Part shown: in pieces, positions 10,594 through 21,669 of the stretch
Numbering within the stretch: position 1 is the first letter of the stretch
Layout of the letters: each line of letters opens with the position of its first letter
Assembly: GCA_963966185.1 (NCBI GenBank)
Contig: CAWZYM010000087.1
Span: 612,001-676,000, forward strand
Direction of reading: 5' to 3'
DNA: 64,000 bases
From: Rhabditoides inermis
Taxonomy: Eukaryota > Nematoda > Chromadorea > Rhabditida > Rhabditidae
Notes under the pieces: generated by a model
Database searches by the model: none
The model's input: only the letters and a program-made list of their open reading frames with translations
What the model was told of the DNA's origin: nothing
Position numbers and translations under genes: made by a program

Positions 10594-13146
10594 ATGGTAT
10601 TGTTTGTTTATTGTTGTTCGTCGTTTGTTTGTTTTTTTTCTGCTCCAGAAACCGCCGCCGCTGGCCGCGAAGCCGCGTTCGAAAGCCACCAGCAAGGAGA
10701 CGCCCAAGCCCAAGCCCAAGCCCACCTCCAAGCCCACGTCGTCCGGGGAGTCCGCGTTCGCCTCACCCTGGGCCGGCTCGAAGCCGTTGTCGAAACCCAC
10801 GTCATCTCGCGAGACGTCGTGTTCTATAGCCGGCTCGAAGCCGTCGTCCAAGCCCACGTCATCTAGGGAGACGTCGCACTTTGCTCTGGCCGGCTCGAAG
10901 CCGTCGTCCAAGCCCACGTCATCTAGGGAGACGTCGCACGTTGCTCTGGCCGGCTCGAAGCCGTCGTCCAAGCCCACGTCATCGAGGGAGACGTCGCACG
11001 TCGCTCTGGCCGGCTCGAAGCCGTCGTCCAAGCCCACGTCATCTAGGGAGACGTCGCACGTCGCTCTGGCCGGCTCGAAGCCGTCGTCGTCGAGGGAGTG
11101 TTCTCGCGTCGGTCCGCCGGGCTCTCGCGACAGCACGCCGCGAACGGGATCCAAGCCCTCCTCCACAAGGGAGACGAGAGTGTTCGTGCCGTCTCCTCTC
11201 CTCCACTCCTCACCGAAAGCCGCCCGGCATGTGCCCGCCTCGCCGCACGGAGTGGTGAGTGCCCATCTCCCCCCCCCTCTCTCTCTCACCCTCTCTCTCT
11301 CCCTCCCAGAAACCGCTCCGCTCGGATGAGTACGCCAACGAGGCTATGTGCGACGTTCCCGTGTCGCCGGTGGGATCGGCTGGTTCGAGGGACTCGCCCT
11401 TTGACCTATCGCGCGAATCGCCCGACTTTGCCAAGAGCCCCTCCATGTCGCCCGCCCTTGCCTCGCCCTCCAAAGAGCCATCCAGGTACGGTCGATTACC
11501 GTACCCTTACCGTATACCTAAATTCAGGGAGAAGTCGGACGTGAAGGCTTGGCAGCGGCGCCGCGAGAGCGCCGAGGACGGTCACAGGAGAGGCGACGCG
11601 TCGCCTTCGGGTACTGTACCTACAGTATCCCTGACTGTAGTCTACCGTATTTCAGATACGAGCCGGTCGTCGCGGTCGCACGGAGACGGCTTCAAACATC
11701 TGAGTTTAGAGGATGTTCACAGCGATATGGGTGAGAGAAAAAGGGAAGAAGAGAGGGAGAGAGAGATCCCCTTCAGGTTCGTGGAACGGCTTCCTGCTTC
11801 GACAAGTCTTCCTCACCGTCTTTGTCTTCTTCTGCATGTCGGTTCTGGAACAGGGGCAGCACAAGTTCGACTGGAACGTCGACAAGTACAAGTGAGTGTC
11901 TATCCGCGCGACCGTCCATTGACTATTTGGCACGCTGCCGGTGGCGCGAGTGGTCATTGCGGCTCATCAAAATTCTATGTGTCTCTATAAAACTCCATGA
12001 CACCTAAAAACCTCTTTTTAGTTATCACACGTGCGACGGTGGCCTGTTCGATTTTATGGGACATCGCTCCATTATGCGCAACATCCGCCGAGCCAAGGGA
12101 CATCACACCGACCAGCAAGTGAGTAGCGCCGCGTTGCGGTCGCGTCGCGGCCAGCGCTACGACCGCTTTGCAGAATCTCAACCTCGACTACATTCGCATC
12201 CGAAAAATGAAGCAGATGCAGAACGTGTGGGGCAACGTTCTGCTGGCAATGTTGTATGGGTTAGTGTTAGTTTTAATGAACAAAAACACAATTGTCATCC
12301 AGGCAGTCTCGCTACTGGACGACTGTGTTCTTCCTGGTGATAGTTATGATCAGCTCCCTGTCCACCTTTGCCTCGTTCTACCTCGCCAACTCGGCCGCCC
12401 TCGTCATGTCCCTCTCCGCGTACATTGTCAAGTTCGTGCTGCTCATCTGCGCGCTCGAAAACCTGCCCACCCATCTGCGCGCCATGACGGTTCGTAGCGT
12501 CGGCCGCGACGCGGCTAGCTCTAGCGTTACAGGTGATCCTGTGTGTGGTGATGCGGTCGGCGGCGCGGCAGGTGACTGCCGTAATGATGGTGACGCTGCC
12601 CGACTTCTTCTTCGTGCCCGTCTTCTACTCGATGTTCGCCATCGCCGCCGGAGTCGCGTTCACGCTGTGAGTTGGAAGACCTATAAATTCTTGTCGGTCG
12701 AAATGTGGACTTTCTATCTCGCTTTGCTCGCTATTACCGCAACTCTCCGCTTCCTGTTGATCTATTCCAAAGCACACGACATACGAAAATCGAACTATAA
12801 CTGGGTTCAAACGTGCTTTCTTTTTCAGGTTCGGAGAGTTTAGCATGCCGTTTCTACTGCGCAGCAACCGCATCCAGGACCTCAGAAAGGTTCGACCCTC
12901 ATTACTATTTGTACTATAACAAAATAACTATAACAACTATAACAATAACTAAATTTAAATAACTATAACAACAGTATTTGTCTTGACTTTTGTTGACTGA
13001 TGATTTTGTGGACTGATTGAATTTTATGTTTTTGAAACTGATTTTTTGAGTGTTATTCTCATTTCAGCTCATTGCGCGCGCGACGAGAGTGGGCGGCGAG
13101 AAAGTGCAGGTGGATATGGATATACTTGTCGATGACGTGGGTTTTA

Positions 13147-13205
<59 letters not shown>

Positions 13206-13585
13206 GTCTCTCTTTCTCTCCCCTCTTTCTCTCTCCTCTCTCACTAACTCTCTCTAGGTGATGTACCGTGACGCTACCGTACTCAGCTTTTGGGGCGCGG
13301 CGAACCGCTACTCTCGCAGCTGCAAGTATCTTCTGCATCTCGCAGCATTGCAAGCGACGTTGTGAGGAGAGAGAGAAAGAGAGAGGGAGAGAAAGAGAGG
13401 AAGAGAGGGGAAGAGATAGAGAGGGGAGAGAAAAATAACCTTATCAGATGCGCCGCCGTCTACTTTCGTCCGCTCGACACGGTCCTCGCTTCTCACCTTC
13501 TCTTTCTGGGCACTGAGGAAATAGTGATCGTCAACACTATGCGCACAGTGGGCGTGCTGGGTTTCGGATACGTGTTCATTGCGTG

Positions 13586-13626
<41 letters not shown>

Positions 13627-14651
13627 CTCTCCCTCTCTCTCCCTCTCTCTCATCCCTCCATCCAGACATGGCCGTCGCGGTCTCTTCCTCTGCACTTCTC
13701 TGCTCTGCACCGCAATGGTCGCCACTGCGTGGATTCGATTGGAGCACTTTGACTTCTGCCTCAACACGACCACTGTATACGGTGAGTGAACGACGTTGCG
13801 CGTCAGTGTCTTCCGAAACGATAGTATATATCAGTTGATCACCAATCAGCTGTTCTCTCACCATACTTCTACTGATCACAGTAATCAGAAGTGAGCTCCA
13901 TCTGCTACATCACAAAAGATGAGCGGTGCTTCTCGCAGTTGTTACCTGCTGTTTTCGAAACTCGAAACTTCACCAAATAGTGTGTTTTGAAAACGAGATG
14001 ATCTTTTTTTTTCAGAGTTTTCTCACTCAGTTACACTACATTCTTCTTCGGAACCTCGATCCTAAAGTCCTAAAGTATATTATGTCATGATTTCATTTTC
14101 AGATTACCTCTTCTACAACCTCTTCTCTCTGCTCGCGTACTTCGTTCTGTCGCTCCGAGAGCTCGTCTACTACGCCTCTATACTCGCCATCATCGAACAC
14201 GTACCCACAGACGTCATCAACATTGCCATCGGTACGTCGTCTGGTGACGTCATCTGACGTCATCTGATGACGTCACATTCCAGGCGCGCCACAAGTGGTC
14301 GCGTTTCTCTTCCTCGGCAACAGTGAGGAGCAGACAAAGATCAGCCACGCGCAGGTGAATCGATAAGTTATTGATTTATCGATATAATTATCGATTTCCT
14401 TCCAGGCGGTTTTTGTCTTTCTCCTATGCGCGTTTGCGTTGTCGTTCTTCAACTCGCGCCGCAAGATTGCGATTACCGTAGCCGACATCAACAAGCGAGC
14501 GAGGTATACTGTAGGAGTACTGTAGGATTACCGTAATTCGTCTTTTAGCGAGAAGGAGAAGAAGGCGAACGGGTATCAAGACGAGGAAGTGGATTTGGAG
14601 ACGATCCACGGAGAAGACATGTACGCTTCGCAGGAACAGGAAGTCGTATAG
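10594..14651 (+). CDS. Multi-pass membrane protein with a repetitive Ser/Lys/Pro-rich N-terminal tail, about 16 exons
   Basis: I do not recognise the family. The exon phases join cleanly from 10650 to the TAG at 14649-14651. Translation probably starts at the ATG at 10594, at the end of a small exon. The N-terminal 300-odd residues are disordered and rich in S, P, K and R, with a 20-residue repeat. The membrane part starts near 11780 (FLLRQVFLTVFVFFCMSVLE). It continues through about ten hydrophobic segments, such as YWTTVFFLVIVMISSLSTF, VTLPDFFFVPVFYSMFAI, LFYNLFSLLAYFVLSLREL and AVFVFLLCAFALSFF. The tail is charged and ends MYASQEQEVV. The domain between segments contains many basic residues (GHRSIMRNIRRAKGHH). 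Several introns carry CT/GA runs or TACGGTA words. A transporter or channel is possible but not shown. Confidence 0.82.
10773..11091 (+). repeat. 60-bp in-frame coding tandem repeat
   Basis: About five units of exactly 60 bp encode repeats of AGSKPSSKPTSSRETSHVAL in the tail of the plus-strand membrane protein. The later units differ by only a few silent or conservative changes, which points to recent expansion. The first unit is the most diverged and the last is truncated. Confidence 0.95.
13147..13243 (+). repeat. (CT)n intron tract
   Basis: CT repeats fill nearly the whole intron between the exons ending VDD and beginning VMYRDATVLSF. The tract doubles as the polypyrimidine run before the acceptor. 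Confidence 0.9.
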
Positions 14652-15152
14652 ATGACGTCATCTAATGACGTCATCATCATCGTTACACTTAAATTGTATA
14701 TATTAAACACATAAAATTTGCTGGGGAAGGGGTTTAAAATATATTAAGCCTGTTTTGAGACGCTGTATGGTTGAATAAATAGCTGCATTATTTTATTATG
14801 TGTCTGTGTATGTTTCTAATGATAAGAATTTGAATGATGAAAATGAGATGGAAATGTGCATTCCGGGCAAATCATGCATGCTGAATTTATTGGTGTTATT
14901 GGTGTTATTTTAGTTTGATCAGATAACGATATATAATCAATGTCACGCTATGTCACGGCCCGGGCCGTGACGTCACGGCCGAATGGTCAAAGCTTGTGAT
15001 CGGGACAGTAGGAATAATCACAAATGAGTTTCGCCATGATCCCTTAGCAGGAAACTATCCTCCAGGCGGCTACTATAAATTCGAATGACGTTTCATGAAT
15101 AAAAAAATTGATTTATGTTTGATTCATAATCATATTTTAAGGAAGGACATGT
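14652..15152. other. 3' flank of the membrane-protein gene
   Basis: It contains a poly(A) signal AATAAA at 14774-14779, 123 bp past the stop codon, and AT-rich sequence. A GC-rich island with TGACGTCACGGCC lies near 14966. The 3' end of the first secreted-protein gene (minus strand) closes the interval. No further gene is seen. Confidence 0.6.
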
Positions 15153-16379
15153 TCAGAGCGTCATAAGTGCGACGAATGTGAAAGTGAAAGTTGTCAACAT
15201 GGAATAGAGAGGGGCGGACGAGACTGGAGCTGGCTGAGTGGTCGCTGCCAGCAGTCTCTTCTCTTCCCGCCCCTTCTGCTCTTGCTCCACCCGCACCGTC
15301 TCCTGTCGCACGATCTCTCGCAGGCTCGCCGCCGCCTCCTCGATCTCGTTCAGCTGCGCTCTCACTTGCTCGACTTGTCCCGCCTCCTCCACCGACAGCT
15401 CCTCTGTTTCCAAATTCGACAACCCATCCTGAAAAGAGAGCTTCCATCAACTTCATTTACGATGAGATTTCCCGGTGGAAGGCTCAGGTGAGATGCTACT
15501 TAGGATTCGAAACCATTTGATTCCAATTTTCTTTGTGATTACTCTGTGTTGTTGATTGATAATGTACAAATGTTCGATTCACTCACGTGCAACACTTGCA
15601 CTGCCGATTCAATAAACTTCGAAGCCTGGGCCGGGTCGTTTTTCACCGCTCTCACTGCTTGGTTGACAGAGTTGCCGATCGCCCGTCGAACACCCTCGGC
15701 CGACACACCGGATCCGCTCAGTCCCAGCGATAGCTTACTGAAAGGGGTACAGTGGATTAAGTGGATGGGCCCATCAACAGAGAGCGAAAGAGTGAAGAGA
15801 GAGAGAGACAGTGAAAAATTGATAGACACCGAGAGCACGCATCAGATTCAAGTCCGAAGTCACGCAGTGTGAACTTTTAGGGCACCAGCGGATTGATAGT
15901 GGAACTAAATATTCCCTGGACGATATTTTTTCAGCGGAAAAGACATTGTATTACAGCTCAGTGATACAGTCCAACATGAGCGGGATATAGCGGAGTCGCG
16001 AATGAATGAATGGGTTTTTTTGTCGCAGTGTGCCGTGTGCGCGCTCTGCCCGTTCTGCTTTTCTGGAATGAGTTCCAACCACGCGCACCATTCTATGTAC
16101 GCCAAACAGTGTTGATTCCCATTTCAAACATGTGAAACCATTCCATTAAACACGAAGTACCTTTTGTTCTTGCTGACAAATTTGGCAATAGCGGAGAGAA
16201 TTTTGCCGACGGCATTCGCTATTTTCCCGACTACCTTCGACAATTGACCCGCTTGCCGGCGGTGTCTCCACGGCTAAATGAGAAGTTAAAAAGGAAGTCT
16301 TTGAGCAGCTCACTTTTCCATCCGGGCTAGCGACGACGCACGCTAGGATTACTAAGAGAATCCACAACTTCGCGTGCAT
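15153..16379 (-). CDS. Small secreted protein with a cationic amphipathic helix and coiled coil, copy 1
   Basis: I do not recognise the family; four exons are clear. Exon 1 (16379-16313) encodes a signal peptide (HAKLWILLVILACVVAS). A 40-bp intron follows. Exon 2 (16272 to about 16162) starts PWRHRRQAGQLSKVVGKIAN and continues AVGKILSAIAKFVSKNK: strongly basic and amphipathic. Exon 3 (about 15738-15588) carries a Gly-rich start and a helix (GVRRAIGNSVNQAVRAVKND). Exon 4 (about 15432-15153) encodes a Glu/Arg-rich coiled coil. It ends in a Ser/Ala/Pro stretch and a hydrophobic tail (TFTFTFVALMTL, stop at 15153-15155). Signal peptide plus hydrophobic C-terminus suggests GPI anchoring, by inference. 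The exon phases match those of two paralogues in the window. A membrane-active or host-defence peptide precursor is conceivable but unproven. Confidence 0.75.
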
Positions 16380-17340
16380 AGTGAGGTCAGTCAGGTGGTA
16401 AATGCGAACAACAACAGCTCGTTTTATGTCAATCTCGTTATCTAATCAGTCTATTTTGCAATGCTTCATATTGGGCGGCTGCTGTGTATATTGGAGTTTG
16501 CTCATGCAATCATATATAGTCACATGGTAATGCGTTTAATGGTTCAATTATGTGTTTGTTATTACCAATAATCTTATTTTTCTTTGCAGATTTCATACTT
16601 TTCCTATGTAGGGACCACAATGAGATTTTCAAATATCTGGTTATGATATAGCAATAATTTCATAAATGTGGTCCATTTAAAGCTGATTTAAAAATATATA
16701 ATGCTCGTAGGGTTCATCGTTCACATTGGGCTCTAATTTCGCACGGCGCCGCGCCCCAGAGCGCGCGCTCACATAGAGAAAGTGCGACAGAGGGCGGCTA
16801 GATCCAAGCACTGATGACGTCATCGATAATTAAAGATAGAACATATTCGTTTTTAATAGTACCACTAGGTTTTGTTTGACTGTAATCGATAATTACTCGA
16901 TGAAATACGTCTCTTATGTTAGCATTTGTCATTACTCACTTTGAGCGATGGCGGCTAGATCAAAGAAATATGACGTCATCGTATCACTTTTTACCGATTT
17001 TCACTACTTTACAGGGTACATGATCCCATTAATAAGATACCGTTAGAATCACCGCGAAATGGCGAATCGTTCTATGCTAATTAGAGCACGTCATGTGTCC
17101 AGTGAGAAAATGTTACATGATTTCGCCGGGCTCTCTGCAACTCACGTTGTGGTTCCTATTTCCTATGTACATCTGGCGTTTGTGATGTGGAGCTTCCGGT
17201 GTCATTTACATCGCTTCCCTCGGTTGCGTGAGGTTCGTGATAAGCACCGCCCGCCCGCTCTCGTCGAATAGTCGGTTGTGTTTTTTTTCCGAATGTCATA
17301 AACCCGTTATTCGAACCCTCGTAAACAATCCCCTTTCAGT
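16380..17340. other. Intergenic stretch
   Basis: AT-rich DNA with two TGACGTCA palindromes (near 16814 and 16972). Sequence up to about 16464 is shared with the second copy of the secreted-protein gene, so the duplication included its 5' flank. I see no exon with family resemblance. Confidence 0.6.
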
Positions 17341-17342
17341 CG

Positions 17343-18520
17343 CCGAACGAATCGGCGTTCTCCACTCAGAAGATGACCACTGTACTGCAGAGGCGAGTTC
17401 TTGGTGTTTTCACATCGTTCACAGTCTGATCTACTGTCTTGTTTCAGCCTTCTCTCGACGAGGCTTGTTCGCGCCGCCTCGGTCGCCGATACGATGCTGT
17501 TATTGTGGTACGACAACTACTTTTGTGTCTTGCGTTTTGGATGCGATCCCGCGTGTTGTAGATCGGTTCTTGCGTGAAGGCTGCTGCGAACCACGCTGCC
17601 ATCCAGTCGATTGCTGGTCCTCTCGCTGAATGTGACTTCAACATCGTGAGTTATATCTCCGTACTCTTCTCTTTCTCCTCGATCCCTGGCACCCTTACCG
17701 CTCTTCTCTAGCTGCACTCGTCGCTCACCTCTTCTGCCGCCCTTCTGGCTTTCGACCGCCACGTGGTTCCCTCTGGCCGCCTCATCTTCTCGGGCACTGG
17801 CCTCGTCCCCGTGACTTTGACGATTTGCGTAACTACCTCGACGCCGGAAAGAAGGCCGTCCAGCTGTAAGTAATTCTTCATAATTATTGGCACAGGCATC
17901 CGCTCTGCTATCTCTGCTATTCTAGTGACTTTTTCCCATGATTTTTGTGGCGTGTCATTGTGCCCTTTTGTGATAAGCTGCCCCTGTCGGTAGCATCCCA
18001 TATCTCATTGTTTGATTGTTAGCGTTTTTTGGAGTTGTTGTGTGAGAGAATTGTGGGTCTATCCTCGTCTCTTCCGTCCCGAGATGCAATCTGGGATAAA
18101 ACACGCAAGTGGAAGTGGCGAGTGAAGGGGGGATAAGATTCGAGTCGGCTCTCCCCTATCTCAACACGGGAAATGCCCCGCCCTTTTTCCTGGAGACGAC
18201 ACCATTGTAATCACAAGCACTTGTACCATGATTTGTCACCGACCCCCATGATATAACAGAAAAGAGAGTGATGAGTGGAATTGGATTGGAGGGGACTACC
18301 CAGTTTAGGAATACATAATGAATGGTGTTGTTGCAGTGCGCTGTCGGCCGGAGTGCGTTCCCCTCTGCTGGTGACTGTGCCGCACCCTCGCCACCCGCAG
18401 GCCGAGCTGATCGCAGCCCTAGGAGCCCTCCATCCCTAATAAACTTCCTAATACACTCCGCGAGGAGAAGAAGCGCACCAAATTCGACCATATGGGACTC
18501 CTCCCGGTATGCTCACACAT
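17343..18520 (+). pseudogene. M17 leucyl aminopeptidase-like gene relic (W07G4.4-like), frameshifted
   Basis: The N-terminal part of an M17-family aminopeptidase is spread over several exons. They encode RRLGRRYDAVIVIGSCVKAA (17457 on), LHSSLTSSAALLAFDRHVVP (17712 on), DFDDLRNYLDAGKKAVQ (ending 17867), and SPLLVTVPHPRHPQAELIAA with LGALH (about 18360-18435). Then comes NTLREEKKRTKFDHMGLLP. In known members the sequence runs from a glycosylase-like N-terminal domain into a two-metal peptidase domain. No metal-binding catalytic region is seen here. The frame shifts inside the 17712 exon (between TGLVP and DFDDL), and again after LGALH, where the original frame meets TAATAA. This is therefore a truncated pseudogene, unless two base-calling errors are involved. 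An intron starting GCGAGT near 17394 would be a GC-AG intron. Confidence 0.7.
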
Positions 18521-19084
18521 GGATGAGTTGCATGATATGGTACAGCTCCTCTTCTCCGGCACCACACTGGAATCGATCCGACGAGTCAGGAGCCTACAGG
18601 AACAATCCACAAAACGAAACATATTTGAGAGACTCACACGCCCGGTCGGCTGCTGCAGCTGCTCCACTCCGTGTCCCTGCCCGCCGGCTCGCTCTCCATC
18701 TCTCATGTACTGGTAGAATTCATCCTATAAGTAAAATGATACGTTCCAATGCCTACAAGAACCGTTCTCCTTAAAAATGAATACAAACAGAGATGATATC
18801 AACAAACGTCACACCAATGCAATGTCAGATACGAACAAACAATCCACAAAACAAAACTCTCTCTCTCTCCCCCCCTCTCTGTCCAATATCTCACTCTTTA
18901 CTCTCTCTCTCTCCCCCCCTCTCTTTTACTCTCTCTCTCTCCCCCCCTCTCTGTCCAATATCTCACTCTTCTCTCTTTCCCTTCCTCACTCTCTCTCTCT
19001 CTCTCTCTCTCTCCATCTCCAATCTCTCACTCTTCTCTCTTCCCCTTCCTCCCTCTCTCTCCCTCTCCCTTCTCTCTCCCTCCC
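18521..19084. other. Low-complexity stretch with CT/CCCC tracts
   Basis: Most of 18855-19100 is CTCTCTCTCCCCCCC-type repeat, with the phrase TGTCCAATATCTCACTCTT recurring (18940, 18960 and near 18885). On the minus strand, 18725-18645 could be an exon (FYQYMRDGERAGGQGHGVEQ followed by a possible GTGAGT donor). I cannot place it in a gene. Confidence 0.5.
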
Positions 19085-20290
19085 TCCCTCCCTCTCTCTC
19101 TCATCCCTCCATCCAGACATGGCCGTCGCGGTCTCTTCCTCTGCACTTCTCTGCTCTGCACCGCAATGGTCGCCACTGCGTGGATTCGATTGGAGCACTT
19201 TGACTTCTGCCTCAACACGACCACTGTATACGGTGAGTGAACGACGTTGCGCGTCAGTGTCTTCCGAAACGATAGTATATATCAGTTGATCCCTGATACC
19301 GATCAGCTGTTCACTCACTTGCCGTACTTCACTGATCAGAGTAATCAGACGTGAGCTCCATCTGCTACATCACAAAAGATGAGGGGTGCAGTTATTATCT
19401 GCCTTTTCCAAAACTCGAAACTTCACCAAATAGCGTGTTTTGAAGGCGAGATGATCTTTCTCAGAGTTTTTTCGGTTACACTACATTCTTCCTCGGAACC
19501 TCGATCCTGTCCTGAAGTCCTAAAGCTTATATTGTCATGATTTCATTTTCAGATTACCTCTTCTACAACCTCTTCTCTCTGCTCGCGTACTTCGTTCTGT
19601 CGCTCCGGGAGCTCGTCTACTACGCCTCCATACTCGCCATCATCGAACACGTACCCACAGACGTCATCAACATTGCCATCGGTACGTCGTCTGGTGACGT
19701 CATCTGACGTCATCTGATGACGCCACATTCCAGGCGCGCCACAAGTGGTCGCGTTTCTCTTCCTCGGCAACAGTGAGGAGCAGACAAAGATCAGCCACGC
19801 GCAGGTGAATCGATAAGTTATTTATTTATTGATCGAATTATCGATTTCCTTCCAGGCGGTTTTTGTCTTTCTCCTATGCGCGTTTGCGTTATCGTTCTTC
19901 AACTCGCGCCGCAAGATTGCGATTACCGTAGCCGACATCAACAAGCGAGCGAGGTATACTGTAGGAGTACTCAGTACTGTAGGATTACTGTAATTCGACT
20001 TTCAGCGAGAAGGAGAAGAAGGCGAACGGGTATCAAGACGAGGAAGTGGATTTGGAGACGATCCACGGAGAAGACATGTACGCCTCGCAGGAACAGGAAG
20101 TCGTCTAGATGACGTCATCTAATGACGTCATCATCATCGTTACACTTAAATCGTTTATATTAAACACATAAAATTTGCTGGGGGAGGGGTTTAAAATATA
20201 TTAAGCCTGTTTTGAGACGCTGTATGGTTGAATAAATAGCTGCATTATTAAATATGTATGTCTGTGTATGTTTCTGATGATAAGAAAATA
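19085..20290 (+). pseudogene. Partial duplicate of the last five exons of the plus-strand membrane-protein gene
   Basis: This block matches about 13640-14825 in exon and intron sequence, from HGRRGLFLCTSLLCTAMVAT to the C-terminus MYASQEQEVV (stop 20106-20108). It includes the poly(A) signal (AATAAA, 20231-20236). The coding frame and splice signals are preserved, and differences are mostly silent or intronic. The first eleven or so exons are absent. It therefore has no promoter or start of its own and is most likely a 3'-end segmental duplicate. An alternative is an exon set spliced to an upstream gene. Confidence 0.85.
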
Positions 20291-21005
20291 TATCAATACT
20301 ATCATTGATTACGCACTTGAAAAAACTTGACATAACATAACACATGACATAACAATGACAATAACCAATACATGATAATGACAAAATGCTGGTTTGCAGA
20401 GTTTTCCTCTATTTGTTGAAATGTCTTCTTTATTCCCAGCTCCTTTCTTCGTTTCTCCTCTTGTTCCTTCTTCTTCTCCTTCTCTCTTCTCTCTGTATCT
20501 CCTCTAATCGTACTTTCGCTATCTTCTTGAGCTCATAATAAAGTACTTAACTTTAAAATGACAATCATAGTTTGATGATACGTTTGCGGCTCCTTTGCTA
20601 GTTTAGTTAGTTTCCTCACACACCCGAAGCGTCAGTCGTACCGATTTGCGTCGCTATATGCCAAGTATTTCTTCCTATATACCAGTCGGAGACGCGCCTA
20701 TCGGCGCGCTCCTCCTGGAAGTTTGGGATGAGCAATGTTTGAATGGGGATTGTTGTTAGTACATGACGCGTTGCTTGGAAATAATTGCTTATATATCATT
20801 GAATGAGTCTGGTTGTGTATGCAACAATTTACTCTTCCACACAACAACAACGGACACAACTGCAACCGATACGAAACAATAGTAGAGAATCGCATACACA
20901 TACACACAACATAAGGAATAGAACCAATAGAACATACTGATAAAGGAATGTAAACGACGCTGAAATCGTTACGGTATTTACGAAATTTGGTTGGAACACA
21001 ATGAG
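20291..21005. other. Flank upstream of the Penelope-like element
   Basis: AT-rich DNA without a supported gene. The segment 20670-20720 (GATACCAGTCGGAG.CGCGCCTA...GGCGC, shown with gaps) is a dispersed repeat also found near 42205. The last 17 bp before the element (20989-21004) repeat the element's first bases, GGTTGGAACACAATGA. That may be the target-side microhomology at which copying ended. Confidence 0.5.
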
Positions 21006-21669
21006 GGGTTGGAACACAATGAACGGTGAACTCACACGCATTTTCAGAACATGCACAGAGACAGCTTCCTTTAAGGTTAGATGCAAACAGTTAGTGTGCA
21101 ACTTTCTCAAAAATGAGTATCCGCAGAGAAAAGTAGAATTAGAATTCTGTAAATTAGTTATGCGGAATAAATCAATGATGGTAAAGCATAACATTCGTGG
21201 TGTGTCTGATGTTCTATCACTAATCAAGTAAATCTAATAATTATGGCGCGCCAAACTAGAACTGTCTGCTACTGTGCCTCTCTCTTGTCTCTCACCCACT
21301 GACCCACAGTCGCCGCCTCTCTCGCCTCTCTCTTACCCGCTGACCCACAGTCGCGCATTGTCTGCGCCCCCTATTATTTTCGCACTGATTGCCGCTGCCA
21401 CATCTACTCTTCCCCCGCATATTCTCCTCGCAACGGCTCTTCCATATGAGTTATCTGTTATTTCGATCATTATTTTATAATATTTACTAACTAGTATATG
21501 TTTGTTGTTGTCCTTGTCTTATATGTTTGTGTTAACCTCTCATGCGTGGTCATCTCTGATGAGTGCTCCGCCTCGCATGAGACTGTCCGAACAATCCAGT
21601 CAGGTGAAAGGAGCCGAAACTGGATTGTTCTTCATGTATTTCTTATCACAACTCCCCCTTTTTCTAATT
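21006..21669 (+). mobile_element. 5'-truncated upstream copy of the Penelope-like element 3' end (pseudo-LTR)
   Basis: These 664 bp match 25357-26020 by direct reading, at a constant offset of 4351 bp. The copy starts inside the RT ORF (GWNTMNGELTRIFRTC), runs through its stop and includes the 3' non-coding region with the ribozyme-like fold. Head-to-tail partial copies of this kind are typical of Penelope-like elements, where the upstream partial copy can supply the promoter. Near-identity of the two ends means the insertion is young. Confidence 0.9.
21538..21629 (+). ncRNA. Hammerhead-ribozyme-like fold with permuted strand order (upstream copy)
   Basis: Conserved core parts are present. 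CTGATGA is at 21556-21562, GAAA at 21616-21619, and UC at 21600-21601 with predicted cleavage after C21601. Helix I: 21550-21555 with 21602-21607 (6 bp, one G-U). Helix II: 21563 and 21565-21569 with 21610-21615 (6 bp, one bulged U, closing G-C next to the core as in known hammerheads). Helix III: 21590-21600 with 21619-21629 (11 bp, including the A15.1-U16.1 pair). An outer 9-bp helix joins 21538-21546 to 21574-21582. The strand order is I'-core-II, then III'-UC-I, then II'-GAAA-III, which is not a rotation of the standard order. The fold needs a pseudoknot with a three-base AAA link between helices I and II. Hammerheads are known in Penelope-like elements; this topology is my inference. Confidence 0.55.

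Noticed and set aside
11780..14651. Assignment of the plus-strand membrane protein to ATG9, XK or an SLC22 transporter
   Set aside because: I tried to match segment order and hallmark motifs and found none that hold, so it is left unnamed.
21556..21593. Conventional type I hammerhead using CTGATGA and the nearest GAA (CCGAAC, 21586-21591)
   Set aside because: The helix II needed would not pair, and the core reads GAAC, not GAAA. Only the permuted pairing satisfies all conserved positions.
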